From Nitrospirota bacterium (lineage in GTDB: Bacteria > NPL-UPA2 > JAADIA01): a DNA stretch of 39,144 nucleotides. The stretch spans positions 1-39,144 of the forward strand of contig JAADIA010000062.1 of the NCBI GenBank assembly GCA_013151555.1, given 5' to 3'. The notes beneath the pieces were generated by a model that made no database searches, was not told where the DNA came from, and was given only the letters and a program-made list of their open reading frames with translations. Made by a program: the position numbers and the translations under genes. Positions 24,592-32,781 of this stretch are shown in pieces. How positions within the stretch are numbered: position 1 is the first letter of the stretch; the number at the start of each line of letters is the position of its first letter.

Positions 24592-24805
24592 AATAATCTC
24601 CCTTTCTACTATTTCATAAAAATGATATCCTACCCCCTTACGGTACGCTCAGAACTCTTGTCATCACCGCCCAATGGAATATAATAGCCTCAGCTTCAAG
24701 AATTTTAACCTTTATACTGGATACCTCTCTGGTATAAGGAAATCTAACTTCTTTTATAACAAATAACTCCTGTTTTATTCAGGAACCTTCGTCAACCTGA
24801 TTGGC

Positions 24806-25471
24806 CTAAAATCTGGGTGGTTTGCTTTCTCCAATCTCTTTCTCTTTTTTCTTGACCCTTGCCTGCAGAACGCTGATCCGCTTGCGTATACCTTTCAGAT
24901 CATTCGTCCTACCCTGTTTAATATAGAGCTTCTTAAGATGCTGGTAACCATTCATTTCAAAAACTATGCCTACTAACTGAGTGTCAAGAGCCCATTTCTC
25001 TCCCCCAATGTGTTTGCCAAATCTCACAACTACCCAGTAGTTTGCTTCGGTTTTTCCTGTCTTTTCCTCTAAAATGCGCAAGACAATTGCCTCAGCCGTC
25101 ACCAAATCCGGAGAAGACCTCTGTAACTTCTCTGCGAGCTTCATCTCTCCAGACACCGTGCCATCCTCCAGGCTCTTTTCCTCTTTCCTCGTAAAGCCCA
25201 TGATGTCACCCGGCTCCGGTTCGTATCGACTCTTGGTCGATCCTTTTCTTACCTGAGCAACAGCTTCAGCCCGTTTACCAGCCCTCCACAGGCCATAGGC
25301 CTTGCGGTAATATACTGCAGCATTGTCTTGTTTGTTTTGGGCATCAGATTTGTCAGCATCAGTTGCCACTGCAGTGAAGCCAACCAGGAGCATCAAAATA
25401 GCTAAGGTGTATACTCGCACGATTTTTGATCCCTCACTTTTTAAACTAACCCGGCTGTCGAAATGTTTCAA
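24806..25471 (-). CDS. Exported hypothetical protein
   Basis: Not recognised. 221 residues from TTG 25471 (GAGGGG 5 nt upstream), with a signal-peptide-like VYTLAILMLLVGFTAVA; a GTG at 25420, also preceded by GAGGGA, would give a more standard signal peptide. The mature part has a TPR-like helix (AAVYYRKAYGLWRAGKRAEAVAQV), a charged middle and a Lys/Glu-rich tail with a predicted coiled coil. No cysteines or catalytic motifs stand out. It probably resides in the periplasm or at the envelope. It belongs to the block separating aroA from tyrA. Confidence 0.55.
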   Translation of the reverse strand: MKHFDSRVSLKSEGSKIVRVYTLAILMLLVGFTAVATDADKSDAQNKQDNAAVYYRKAYGLWRAGKRAEAVAQVRKGSTKSRYEPEPGDIMGFTRKEEKSLEDGTVSGEMKLAEKLQRSSPDLVTAEAIVLRILEEKTGKTEANYWVVVRFGKHIGGEKWALDTQLVGIVFEMNGYQHLKKLYIKQGRTNDLKGIRKRISVLQARVKKKEKEIGESKPPRF

Positions 25472-25538
25472 TTAACCCCCTCTTTCCCGAACTGGTTCGT
25501 GAATACGTCCAGAAATGAGAGTTTATATGAGTTTCCTC

Positions 25539-25589
25539 CTCACCAAGAGCAAGGTGTTTTCGAGCGAACATTGGTAGCGCAGCGTCCGC
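25539..25589. repeat. 51-bp dispersed direct repeat, copy 1
   Basis: Matches 30001-30051 with one mismatch. It begins CTCACCAAGAGCAAGGTG and ends TTGGTAGCGCAGCGTCCGC. It stands 68 bp upstream of the TTG start at 25471. Confidence 0.9.
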
Positions 25590-25731
25590 GTAACTACCTT
25601 GCCTACCAATAGAAGTTCTGGATGTTCCTGAGCAGATTTTTTCTGGCCGCCGCTCCTAAGAAGCACTTGGCTTCAGTCTACTACCACTATCACTAGAGCA
25701 TCGCCGCGCCAGGGTGTCTTGCAAGCGCAGA

Positions 25732-25762
25732 GCGGTTATGCCGCAGTCCGCTTTAGGCGGAC
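25732..25762. terminator. Paired GC hairpins downstream of tyrA
   Basis: GCGG-TTATG-CCGC (25732-25744) and GTCCGC-TTTAG-GCGGAC (25746-25762) are perfect stems set side by side. They follow the tyrA stop in the transcript direction but lack a U-tract, so termination is only a possibility. Confidence 0.35.
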
Positions 25763-25862
25763 GAGGAATAAAAAGCCAAGCGAGCAAGACCCCGCCAGCA
25801 GGCAATGCGAGTCCACATCTTGCATAGAGCGAATGGACATCAGAAACTTCCCTACCCTTCCC

Positions 25863-26714
25863 TCAAATCTTATCCCGGAACGTCTTGGCTTTCGCAAAAT
25901 CCTTCTGGAGAAGAACACCCTCTTCCTGAGAAATATGTTCTTTGGCTTCCTCCAATAACCCTTTAAACCTATCTATCATCGCCACCAAATTATTCTTGTT
26001 ACTCAAAAATATATCCCGCCATAGTTCCGGAGAAGAAGCAGCAATCCTGGTAGTATCCTTGAAGCCATTGGCAATCAAGGATACGAGACGTTCATCCTCG
26101 CCCGCTACCTCACTAGCTAAATTGACCAGGGTAGTAGCTATCAGATGGGGCAGATGGCTGGTAACTGCAATGAGAAAATCATGCTCCTCAGGTTTCATTA
26201 CTAAAACTTTTGCCCCTACCCCTTCCCATAACGATTTGATTGTTTCTACAACCTCGAACGAAGTTTTCTTCCCCGGCGTGAGGACACAGACATTATTTTC
26301 AAAAAGGTCGGCTTTCGCTTCTCCCACTCCTCTTTTTTCCGACCCGGCAAGAGGATGTCCTCCCACAAAGTAAATTCCTTCCGGGATAACCTTGTCAATC
26401 TCCTCAACAATCTTTTCCTTGGTACTGCCCACATCCGTGATAATCGCTCCCGGGGATAAAACCCGGCTCATGTCCCCGACCATCCCGGGAATCAGACTTA
26501 CCGGCGTAGCTATAACCACTAAATCAACCGCTTTTACGCCTTCTTCCCATTCCAGGGTAACTCGATCCACCGCTCCCATCCGCATAGCCTGGTCCAACGA
26601 CTCTTGACGATGTCCAACCCCTATTATCTCTTCAGCCAGGTTCCGTTTCTTAAGAGCCAGTCCCAGCGAACCCCCGATAAGCCCAACCCCAATTATAGCT
26701 ATTCTTCTTTTCAA
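25863..26714 (-). CDS. tyrA: Prephenate dehydrogenase
   Basis: Oxidises prephenate to 4-hydroxyphenylpyruvate with NAD(P), towards tyrosine. 283 residues from TTG 26714, chosen because GGAG lies 5 nt upstream; the longer open frame begins in a CACAAAGG repeat and adds an unrelated MPLCLCAYL. Dinucleotide loop GVGLIGGSLG at 8-17, VDLVVIATPVSLIP, and the active-site GGHPLAGSEKRG are present, followed by the helical dimerisation domain. No ACT domain is visible. It follows the dehydroquinate synthase II gene across a repeat. Confidence 0.93.
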   Translation of the reverse strand: MKRRIAIIGVGLIGGSLGLALKKRNLAEEIIGVGHRQESLDQAMRMGAVDRVTLEWEEGVKAVDLVVIATPVSLIPGMVGDMSRVLSPGAIITDVGSTKEKIVEEIDKVIPEGIYFVGGHPLAGSEKRGVGEAKADLFENNVCVLTPGKKTSFEVVETIKSLWEGVGAKVLVMKPEEHDFLIAVTSHLPHLIATTLVNLASEVAGEDERLVSLIANGFKDTTRIAASSPELWRDIFLSNKNNLVAMIDRFKGLLEEAKEHISQEEGVLLQKDFAKAKTFRDKI

Positions 26715-26730
26715 GTCAGCTCCCTGAATT

Positions 26731-26849
26731 AAATAGGCACAAAGGCACAAAGGCACAGAGGCACAGAGTTAAAAAATCTAAAACTGCAAGTATAAGCTTT
26801 TATCTTTTCTTTGTGCCTTTGTGCCTTTGCCACTTTGTGCCTTATTTTT
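26731..26849. repeat. 'GGCACAAA' inverted repeat between aroB' and tyrA
   Basis: Left arm 26731-26775 has four GGCACA(A/G)A modules at 7-9 nt spacing; right arm 26807-26849 has their complement TTTGTGCC several times. The right arm touches the dehydroquinate synthase II stop codon. Confidence 0.75.
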
Positions 26850-27840
26850 ATTTCTCAGTTATGGTTTCTTCAATTTTCATTCCGAAATGTCTTCCCGGTT
26901 CTTCCAGGGAAGAGAGCACCTGGCTGCCTTCTTTCAAAGCCACCACGGAGATGGGTTTCCCTTCCGGAGTAACCAATCTTATCGTCTCCGCATTCTGGAG
27001 AATAAGAGATATTTTCTCCTTCCCGATCTTCCCCTCCACTAACATCAAAGGCCTTTTCTCAACCTTTACCCTGCCTACTACCGCCACCTGGGTTTTACCT
27101 TTATAATCAACAACCAAGGATTCATCCCCCGACTTGAGCTCGGAAAGATATTTTGTTTTTCCTCCCGGCAGCAGGGCATAAGCATGGACCGGTCCCGCAT
27201 TCACCCGGAAGGGACGAGGTTCGACATAAGGGTTCTCTACGCTCTCGGAGTGAACAAGAAAAAAAGCATTGCTGGAATTTCCGATGAGCATTCCTTCCCC
27301 TATCCTCATACTGGTACAAGTATCGATACAGACCCTATCCCCCATACCTAAAGGTTCGACCCGGGTTATCCTGGCTACTTCAAGCTTGAGTTTCTCCTCC
27401 GTCTTCTTCACTAAGTTTACTGTCTTCTTAATCTCATTTAAATCATCAGTCTTGAGGAAGATTCCTTCTACCCCTTTCTCCAATATTTGAAGAGCAGTGC
27501 GGGCTTCTTTAGCATCCCTTACTTCTACGAAAATTCCTTCTGTCTGAGCAAGCAGATTTTCCAGGGGAATGATAGTCCAATCTTTCATCTTCAAAAGGAG
27601 AAGTTTTGATTTACTTAACCTGGCGGCTTCTTCCTCATCCTCTTTTCCCTTGATCTCAAATTTAATAACTTCTTTGCCCAACTTTATATCCCCATCCTCA
27701 GCTACCGTCTTGATTAACCCTAATTCCTTTACTTTCTCGCTAAACCCGGCAGGAACCAGCAAAGCATCGGCTCCACTCTCCAGAGCAATAGTGGCCACTT
27801 CTTTCTTCCAGGGAGAACAATTTATCCAGATTTTTTTCAT
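26848..27840 (-). CDS. 3-dehydroquinate synthase II (archaeal-type AroB')
   Basis: Converts 2-amino-3,7-dideoxy-D-threo-hept-6-ulosonate (ADH) to 3-dehydroquinate using NAD, the archaeal alternative to AroB. 330 residues beginning [20 protein letters not shown], with [16 protein letters not shown] and the family's [19 protein letters not shown] and [17 protein letters not shown] segments. It overlaps the ADH-synthase stop as ATGA, so the two consecutive enzymes are made together. No classical aroB or DAHP synthase is visible in the window. The family call is confident; its operation in vivo is inferred. Confidence 0.92.
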   Translation of the reverse strand: MKKIWINCSPWKKEVATIALESGADALLVPAGFSEKVKELGLIKTVAEDGDIKLGKEVIKFEIKGKEDEEEAARLSKSKLLLLKMKDWTIIPLENLLAQTEGIFVEVRDAKEARTALQILEKGVEGIFLKTDDLNEIKKTVNLVKKTEEKLKLEVARITRVEPLGMGDRVCIDTCTSMRIGEGMLIGNSSNAFFLVHSESVENPYVEPRPFRVNAGPVHAYALLPGGKTKYLSELKSGDESLVVDYKGKTQVAVVGRVKVEKRPLMLVEGKIGKEKISLILQNAETIRLVTPEGKPISVVALKEGSQVLSSLEEPGRHFGMKIEETITEK

Positions 27841-28634
27841 TTTCCTAATTCCTTCATCGCCTCTTTAATAGAAGCATTTTTATGCACCATTTTGCCAATA
27901 GCCTTGATAATAGCCATCGGGTTATCATGCTGAAAGGCGTTCCGGCCGATGGATACCCCTGCAGCTCCCGCTTTAAGAGCACCTTCTACCATCTCAAAGA
28001 GATCCCTGTCCGTTTCCACTTTTTCTCCCCCTGCAATAACGACGGGAACAGGGCAACCTTCCACCACCTCGGAGAAACTATCCGGATCTCCGGTATAATT
28101 TACTTTAACTATATCAGCACCCAATTCCGCTCCCACCCGGGCAGCGTGTTTAACGAATTTGACGTCGAATTGATTCTCAATTTTCTCCCCTCGTGTATAC
28201 ATCATTGCTAAGAGAGGCATCCCCCATTCCTGGCAGATTCCTGCCGTTTCACCCAGATGTTGGAGCATAAAACCATCCGTCTCCGCCCCCAGGTTAACAT
28301 GAATGGAGACGGCATCCGCTCCCGCTCCTATGGCTTCCTCAACGGAACAGACAGGCACCTTGGCATTAGGGTCAGGACTCAGACCCGTGCTTCCGGAGAG
28401 ATGAACGATTAAACCTACATCTTTTCCCCTACCCCGGTGACCGGCTCTGACTAATCCTTTATGGAGGATAATGGCATTAGCCCCTCCATTGACTACCCTA
28501 TCAATAGTTACCTTCATATCCTTTAAACCTTCTATCGGCCCCTGGGTTACTCCATGGTCCATAGGAATGATAACCGTCTTTCTTGAAACCCGGTCAATTA
28601 TCCTTTCCATTCTGATGGCTTTGCCTAATAACAT
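27837..28634 (-). CDS. 2-amino-3,7-dideoxy-D-threo-hept-6-ulosonate (ADH) synthase
   Basis: Class I aldolase of the DeoC/FbaB/DhnA type. In archaea it condenses aspartate semialdehyde with a 6-deoxy-ketohexose phosphate to ADH. 265 residues with Asp26 ([12 protein letters not shown]), Tyr146 (MMYTRG) and Lys177 ([10 protein letters not shown]); the spacing matches the Asp/Tyr/Lys set recalled for the Methanocaldococcus enzyme. AAGGAGGG lies 7 nt before the ATG. Coupling to dehydroquinate synthase II favours ADH synthase over a plain fructose-bisphosphate aldolase. Confidence 0.88.
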   Translation of the reverse strand: MLLGKAIRMERIIDRVSRKTVIIPMDHGVTQGPIEGLKDMKVTIDRVVNGGANAIILHKGLVRAGHRGRGKDVGLIVHLSGSTGLSPDPNAKVPVCSVEEAIGAGADAVSIHVNLGAETDGFMLQHLGETAGICQEWGMPLLAMMYTRGEKIENQFDVKFVKHAARVGAELGADIVKVNYTGDPDSFSEVVEGCPVPVVIAGGEKVETDRDLFEMVEGALKAGAAGVSIGRNAFQHDNPMAIIKAIGKMVHKNASIKEAMKELGK

Positions 28635-28667
28635 CTTGATTCCCTCCTTAAGTTTTGGGGCATTATC

Positions 28668-28845
28668 ATTTCAAAAATAGACAGGATTTACTGGATTAGC
28701 TGGATTTCTCTATTCTTTAGCGTATAAACACCCCTCACCTTAATCCATTCCCCTAAGGGGAGTGGGAAGGGTAAGGGGGAAATTGCAAAGTTTTCTTGTT
28801 TTAAACTATCCTGTATATCCTGTTAATCCTGTCTATTTTTGAAAT
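28668..28845. repeat. 178-bp inverted-repeat element with 20-bp perfect ends
   Basis: ATTTCAAAAATAGACAGGAT (28668-28687) is exactly inverted at 28826-28845, and imperfect arms continue inward (GGATTTACTGGATTAGC against TATCCTGTTAATCC). The centre carries a second hairpin of CCCCTCACC...GGTAAGGGG type around CCCCTAAGGGG (about 28730-28779). The right end encodes the last residues of HisC. It encodes no protein. Confidence 0.9.
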
Positions 28846-29928
28846 TTTTTATTTTGCATAACGCTTTTATAAATTTCTTATTCTGCTCCTCAGTTCCCAC
28901 GGTCACCCGGATAAAGTCAGGCAAATTATACATCCCCATAGGTCGAACGATTATCCCTTCCTGCATTAACTTGTGAGAGATAACTTTCCCATCCTCGTTA
29001 ACACCGACCAAAATAAAATTAGCTTCTGAAGGAACATAGGAAATCTTTAACTTGTCCAATTCCTCATAAAGAAAGGTCTTCCCGTCCCGATTGGCTTCCC
29101 GGCTCTTTTTTACATGTCCCTGGTCCCCCAAGGCAGCCAGGGCCGCAACCTGGGCCAGAGAGTTGGTATTAAAAGGCTGACGCACCCGATTCATGCCCCG
29201 GATCAATTCCTCCCCGGCAACTCCGTAACCTATCCTTAAGCCGGCTAATCCATAAATCTTGGAGAAGGTACGAAGGGTTATGACGTTCCGGTTTTCCTTC
29301 AGGTAATCGATAGTCCGGGGAAAATCATCCCGTTCAATATATTCATAGTAAGCTTCATCGAAGATGACGATTACATCCTCAGGAACTTCTTTCATAAAAG
29401 AATCGACTTCCTCGACTGTAACCATCGTCCCCGTAGGGTTATTAGGATTAGCGATGAAGATAAGTTTGGTCCTTTCGTTTATCGCCCGGGCCATAGCTTC
29501 CAAATCATGGGTAAAATCCTTCAGCGGCACCAACCGGCTCTGGCCCTTCATAATTTTCACAGCCAAGCGGTAGATGAGGAAAGCCGGTTCACCCATTATC
29601 GCCTCTTCGCCCTCGTTAAGAAAAGTCTCTACAATCACCCTGATTATTTCATCGGAACCGTTACCGAGGATAATATTTCCTTCTCCCACCCTCAGGTGGA
29701 TAGCCAGGACTTTTTTTAAATAGTAGGCATTCCCATCAGGATAGAGGTTAACTTCCGGGAGAGCCTGCTTCATGGCTTCCACCGCTTTGGGAGAAGGACC
29801 CAGAGGATTCTCGTTGGAAGCCATCTTTATTGCTTCCTCTATCCCCAGCTCTCTCTCCACCTCTTTAATCGGTTTCCCGGGCGGGTAAGGTCTATCTCTA
29901 ATATATTTTCTCTTACTAATTGTTTCAA
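28823..29928 (-). CDS. hisC: Histidinol-phosphate aminotransferase HisC, with a 5' frame break
   Basis: PLP aminotransferase fold I. Main frame: MASNENPLGPSP, NPNNPTGT, DEAYYEY and the PLP-lysine segment TFSKIYGLAGLRIGYG. It acts on histidinol phosphate, or possibly on aromatic keto acids given its aro neighbours. The start of the open frame (GTG 29860) is too short: upstream sequence encodes RPYPPGKPIKEV in this frame, and MKQLVRENILEI in another frame from TTG 29928, with AGGAAGG 7 nt upstream. One base is missing around 29890-29892. The C-terminus NFKNRQD is encoded by the 28668-28845 element. Restored length is about 368. Confidence 0.9.
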
Positions 29929-30000
29929 TTTATAGCCTTCCTTTAAAATCCGGGTAAGGTTTTGGTCTCATGCCTGGAAGCAGACAGAGATGGTACATTT

Positions 30001-30051
30001 CTCACCAAGAGCAAGGTGTTTTCGAACGAACATTGGTAGCGCAGCGTCCGC
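30001..30051. repeat. 51-bp dispersed direct repeat, copy 2
   Basis: Same 51 bp as 25539-25589 with one change (position 30026). It stands 73 bp upstream of the hisC TTG start at 29928, almost the same distance as copy 1 from its gene. Confidence 0.9.
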
Positions 30052-30090
30052 CCGTCACAAAGCATTGGCGGGCAGGCTCCGCTGAAGAAG

Positions 30091-30158
30091 AAAAGGGATA
30101 AAGCAGAAATTTTGTCTGAGTCCGCCTCAGGCGGGCGAGTTTAATTTCTGCCCCTTTT
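30091..30158. terminator. Large nested hairpin downstream of pheA, probable terminator
   Basis: AAAAGGG (30091-30097) pairs with CCCTTTT (30152-30158), and GCAGAAATT (30103-30111) with AATTTCTGC (30143-30151). Inside, CCGCCTCAGGCGG (30122-30134) forms another stem. On the minus strand the structure ends in CCCTTTTCTTC, a usable U-rich tail after pheA. Confidence 0.6.
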
Positions 30159-30211
30159 TGACCGCAGCGGAGCAGCGAGCAACCACGAGTGAGAGAGAAA
30201 ATTCCTTGCTC

Positions 30212-31276
30212 CTATTCTCCTACAGGATAAGAACCCAGAACTTTCAAGTAGCGACATTCCTTTTCCAACTCTTTCAGGGCTCTCTCCACTTTTGCATCCT
30301 CCCGGCAATGTCCTTCCAAATCTACAAAGAAGTAATAATCCCAAGCTTTACGACGGGAAGGACGGGATTCAATTTTGGTCAAGCTAATCTTATGTTTTTT
30401 GAACGGCTGGAGCATAGCATAAAGAGCCCCTACCCGGTCCTTGATAGAGAACATGATAGAGGTTTTATCCTTACCGGTGCGGTTAGCAAAACTTTTGCCA
30501 ATGACCAGGAAACGAGTAACGTTAGAAGCACTGTCTTCTACCCTGCGACCGATAATCTTCAGATTATATACCTTTGCCGCCAGTTCGCTGGCGATGGCTG
30601 CTCCCCCTTTCTCCCGGGAGGCAACTTCAGCTCCCTTTGAAGTGGAAGAAACTTCAATCAGCTCTGCCTGCGGCAGATGGCTTTCAATCCAGTTCCGGCA
30701 TTGCCCCAACGCCTGGGGCTTAGAATAAATTCTCTTAATATCTTTCATCTTCCCCCGGGATAACAAGTAAAGGGAAACTTCCAGGGAAATCTCCGAGCAG
30801 ATTTTTAACTCCGAATCAATGAACATATCCAGAGTATGGTTAACTATCCCTTCGGTAGAATTCTCTATGGGAACAACCCCGTAATCGGCTCTCCCCTTCT
30901 CCACCTCAATAAATACATCAGTAATGCTTTTAGCCGGAATAAGAGTAACGGAAGAACCGAACTTATCCAGAGCAGCCAGATGAGTAAAGGTAGCTTCCGG
31001 ACCCAGATAGGTTACCTTAAGAGATTCCTCCAGGGAAAGAGCCGCAGACATTATCTCCCGATAAATAGCCTTTACCGACTTGGAAGAAAGAGGACCCTTA
31101 TTTGCTTTTATCAACCTTTCGTAGACTTCCTTTTCCCGATCAGGGACATAATATTCCTTTTTTTTCTTGGCCTTAATCCTGCCAATCTCCAGGGCACACT
31201 TTGTCCTTTCATTGATAAGTTGTAATATCCCGGCATCAATCTTGTTGATTTTTTGCCGCAACTCCTTCATATTCAT
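30212..31276 (-). CDS. pheA: Bifunctional chorismate mutase/prephenate dehydratase (P-protein)
   Basis: 354 residues from ATG 31276 (GAAGGG 10 nt upstream; an ATG at 31294 lacks such a signal). Domains: chorismate mutase helices at 1-85 (LRQKINKIDAGILQLINERT), prephenate dehydratase (VTYLGPEATFTHLAA to SNVTRFLVIGK), and a C-terminal ACT domain with GALYAML and the Phe-binding KIESRPSR. It makes phenylpyruvate from chorismate and is probably feedback-regulated by phenylalanine. It overlaps the scpB 3' end by 41 bp. Confidence 0.95.
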   Translation of the reverse strand: MNMKELRQKINKIDAGILQLINERTKCALEIGRIKAKKKKEYYVPDREKEVYERLIKANKGPLSSKSVKAIYREIMSAALSLEESLKVTYLGPEATFTHLAALDKFGSSVTLIPAKSITDVFIEVEKGRADYGVVPIENSTEGIVNHTLDMFIDSELKICSEISLEVSLYLLSRGKMKDIKRIYSKPQALGQCRNWIESHLPQAELIEVSSTSKGAEVASREKGGAAIASELAAKVYNLKIIGRRVEDSASNVTRFLVIGKSFANRTGKDKTSIMFSIKDRVGALYAMLQPFKKHKISLTKIESRPSRRKAWDYYFFVDLEGHCREDAKVERALKELEKECRYLKVLGSYPVGE

Positions 31277-31862
31277 CTTCGTTTTTCCCTTCATTTCTCA
31301 ATGATACCTGCTGAGAGACGTTGCCCTTCTCCCCATCTTCCCTCTCCTTAAACTCCTCTACCCGGGGCAATTCGGAGAGAGATTTCAGACCAAAATGTTC
31401 CAGGAACCGGTTCGTCGTTCCATAAATCAAAGGGCGACCGATAACTTCTTTCCTCCCCATTATCCGGAGGAGCTTCTTCTCCAGCAAACTATGTAAAACT
31501 CCGGCCACATCCACCCCGCGAATAGCTTCAATCTCAGCACGAATAATGGGCTGCTTGTAAGCAATGATAGCTAAGGTTTCCAGAGCCGCTAGAGATAACC
31601 TCTCCCGATGACGAAATTTATAAAATTTCTTTAACCACTCCCCAAATTGGGGCCGGGTGGACATCCGAAATCCACCCGCTACTTCAACAATCTGGAAACT
31701 TCTTCCTTGAGACTCATATTCTTTCTGCAAACTTCCAATAGCCTCACAAATAACCCGGTTATCCGTTTCTTTGAGAACTTCCTTCATTTCCTGAAGCAAA
31801 ATTGGTTTATCCGCAGCAAAGATAAGGGCCTCAATTATCCCTTTAATTTCTTGCTCTGTCAT
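31236..31862 (-). CDS. scpB: Segregation and condensation protein B
   Basis: Kleisin-associated subunit of the SMC-ScpAB condensin. 208 residues with two winged-helix domains: IKGIIEALIFAADKPILL at the start and LSLAALETLAIIAYKQPI, IEAIRGVDV, LLEKKLLRIMGRKEVIGRP in the second. The C-terminal tail is charged and low in complexity. scpA lies upstream, separated by a nested repeat (31889-32010) rather than the usual overlap. Confidence 0.94.
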   Translation of the reverse strand: MTEQEIKGIIEALIFAADKPILLQEMKEVLKETDNRVICEAIGSLQKEYESQGRSFQIVEVAGGFRMSTRPQFGEWLKKFYKFRHRERLSLAALETLAIIAYKQPIIRAEIEAIRGVDVAGVLHSLLEKKLLRIMGRKEVIGRPLIYGTTNRFLEHFGLKSLSELPRVEEFKEREDGEKGNVSQQVSLRNEGKNEDEYEGVAAKNQQD

Positions 31863-31888
31863 TCTTATGCCTCAAAAAAACTTCTTAA

Positions 31889-32010
31889 CCTAAAGATACC
31901 CGGATTATCACAATTTCACCGCAGAGGCCACTGAGCTCGCAGAGATTACTTTTATAATTATTTATAAACATGATTATTTTTCGTTTTCTCTACGTTCTCA
32001 GCGGTTAATA
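31889..32010. repeat. Nested inverted repeat between scpA and scpB
   Basis: CACCGCAGAGGCCACTGAGC (31917-31936) through TCGCAGAGATTA is mirrored by TCTCTACGTTCTCAGCGGTT (31987-32006). The left flank also carries GATACCCGGATTATCACAAT of the 1451-1545 family. The arrangement resembles 4846-4987. Confidence 0.6.
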
Positions 32011-32022
32011 GTTTATACTTTA

Positions 32023-32781
32023 TTATACCTCGGCTTCATATTGAGGTATATGGTCTCTCATCTCTTCTTTTTCCTCTACCTTATAGACCCTTATCTCCCC
32101 GAACCTTTGCGCCTGACGAATCTTCACCTCTTTCAATCTTATTAATTCCATTAAAGCCAGGAAGGTAACGATCATCTCCACCTTGGTTGCCAGGTCCACA
32201 AAGAGCTTGGTGAAGTTAAGAGAATCCTTTACCCGAAGAAGGTCCAGAACCTCTCTTATTTTCTCATTAACCGTAATCCCCTCCTCAGCGATCTCAGCGA
32301 AATCTTCCTCGCTGACCGTCTCCAGGACATGAGAAAAGGCCGTGAGCAAATCAAAGAGATTAGCCTCTAACAAGTAGCCTTCCTTCCGGGCAAGCTCCAT
32401 AGTCTCATCTTTCCCCCGGATGAAGGTCTCTTCCTGTTTTATCTGCTTATCCTCCAGCTTTTCAGCTATCTCTTTAAATTTCTGATATTCTATTAACTGC
32501 TTTATCAACTCTGCCTGAGGATCATTTTCTGTCTCTTCTTCCTTTAACTCTTCTTTAGGAAGAAGCATTTGAGATTTGATATGCATCAAAGTTGCGGCCA
32601 TTACCAGAAATTCTCCGGCCACATCCAGGTTGAGCATCCGCATCACCCGGATATATTCTAAATACTGCTCGGTAATCATGGCAATAGGAATATGATAGAT
32701 ATCCAGCTCTTCCCTTTTGATGAGGTAAAGCAGTAAATCCAAGGGTCCTTCAAACATCTCAAGCTGAACTTTATAATTCAT
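32023..32781 (-). CDS. scpA: Segregation and condensation protein A
   Basis: Kleisin subunit that bridges the two SMC heads in chromosome segregation. 252 residues beginning MNYKVQLEMFEGPLDLLLYL, the family N-terminal signature, with IKREELDIYHIPIAMITEQY, a central Glu-rich linker, and a C-terminal winged helix (VTFLALMELIRLKEVKIRQ). The start overlaps the trpS stop (ATGA-type). Confidence 0.95.
   Translation of the reverse strand: MNYKVQLEMFEGPLDLLLYLIKREELDIYHIPIAMITEQYLEYIRVMRMLNLDVAGEFLVMAATLMHIKSQMLLPKEELKEEETENDPQAELIKQLIEYQKFKEIAEKLEDKQIKQEETFIRGKDETMELARKEGYLLEANLFDLLTAFSHVLETVSEEDFAEIAEEGITVNEKIREVLDLLRVKDSLNFTKLFVDLATKVEMIVTFLALMELIRLKEVKIRQAQRFGEIRVYKVEEKEEMRDHIPQYEAEV

Larger units (their letters stand above)
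25472..25862. other. Gene-free region with repeat and hairpins
   Basis: 391 bp between tyrA and the exported hypothetical. It holds a 51-bp dispersed repeat (25539-25589) and two adjacent GC hairpins (25732-25762); the rest shows no convincing gene, tRNA or riboswitch. The GC-rich 25640-25830 part may be degraded sequence. Confidence 0.5.

Noticed and set aside
24711-24735. ATACC-TCTCT-GGTAT palindrome upstream of the aldo/keto reductase, flanked by TTATAC and GTATAA
   Set aside because: It looks operator-like, but the stem is only 5 bp, it lies about 130 bp from the start, and no regulator gene is nearby.
26715-26756. TyrA start at ATG 26756
   Set aside because: The extra residues derive from the GGCACAAA repeat and a good TTG start with GGAG lies at 26714.
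341-32010. CRISPR array interpretation of the intergenic repeats
   Set aside because: Copies are scattered, inverted and degenerate, with no regular spacers and no cas genes.
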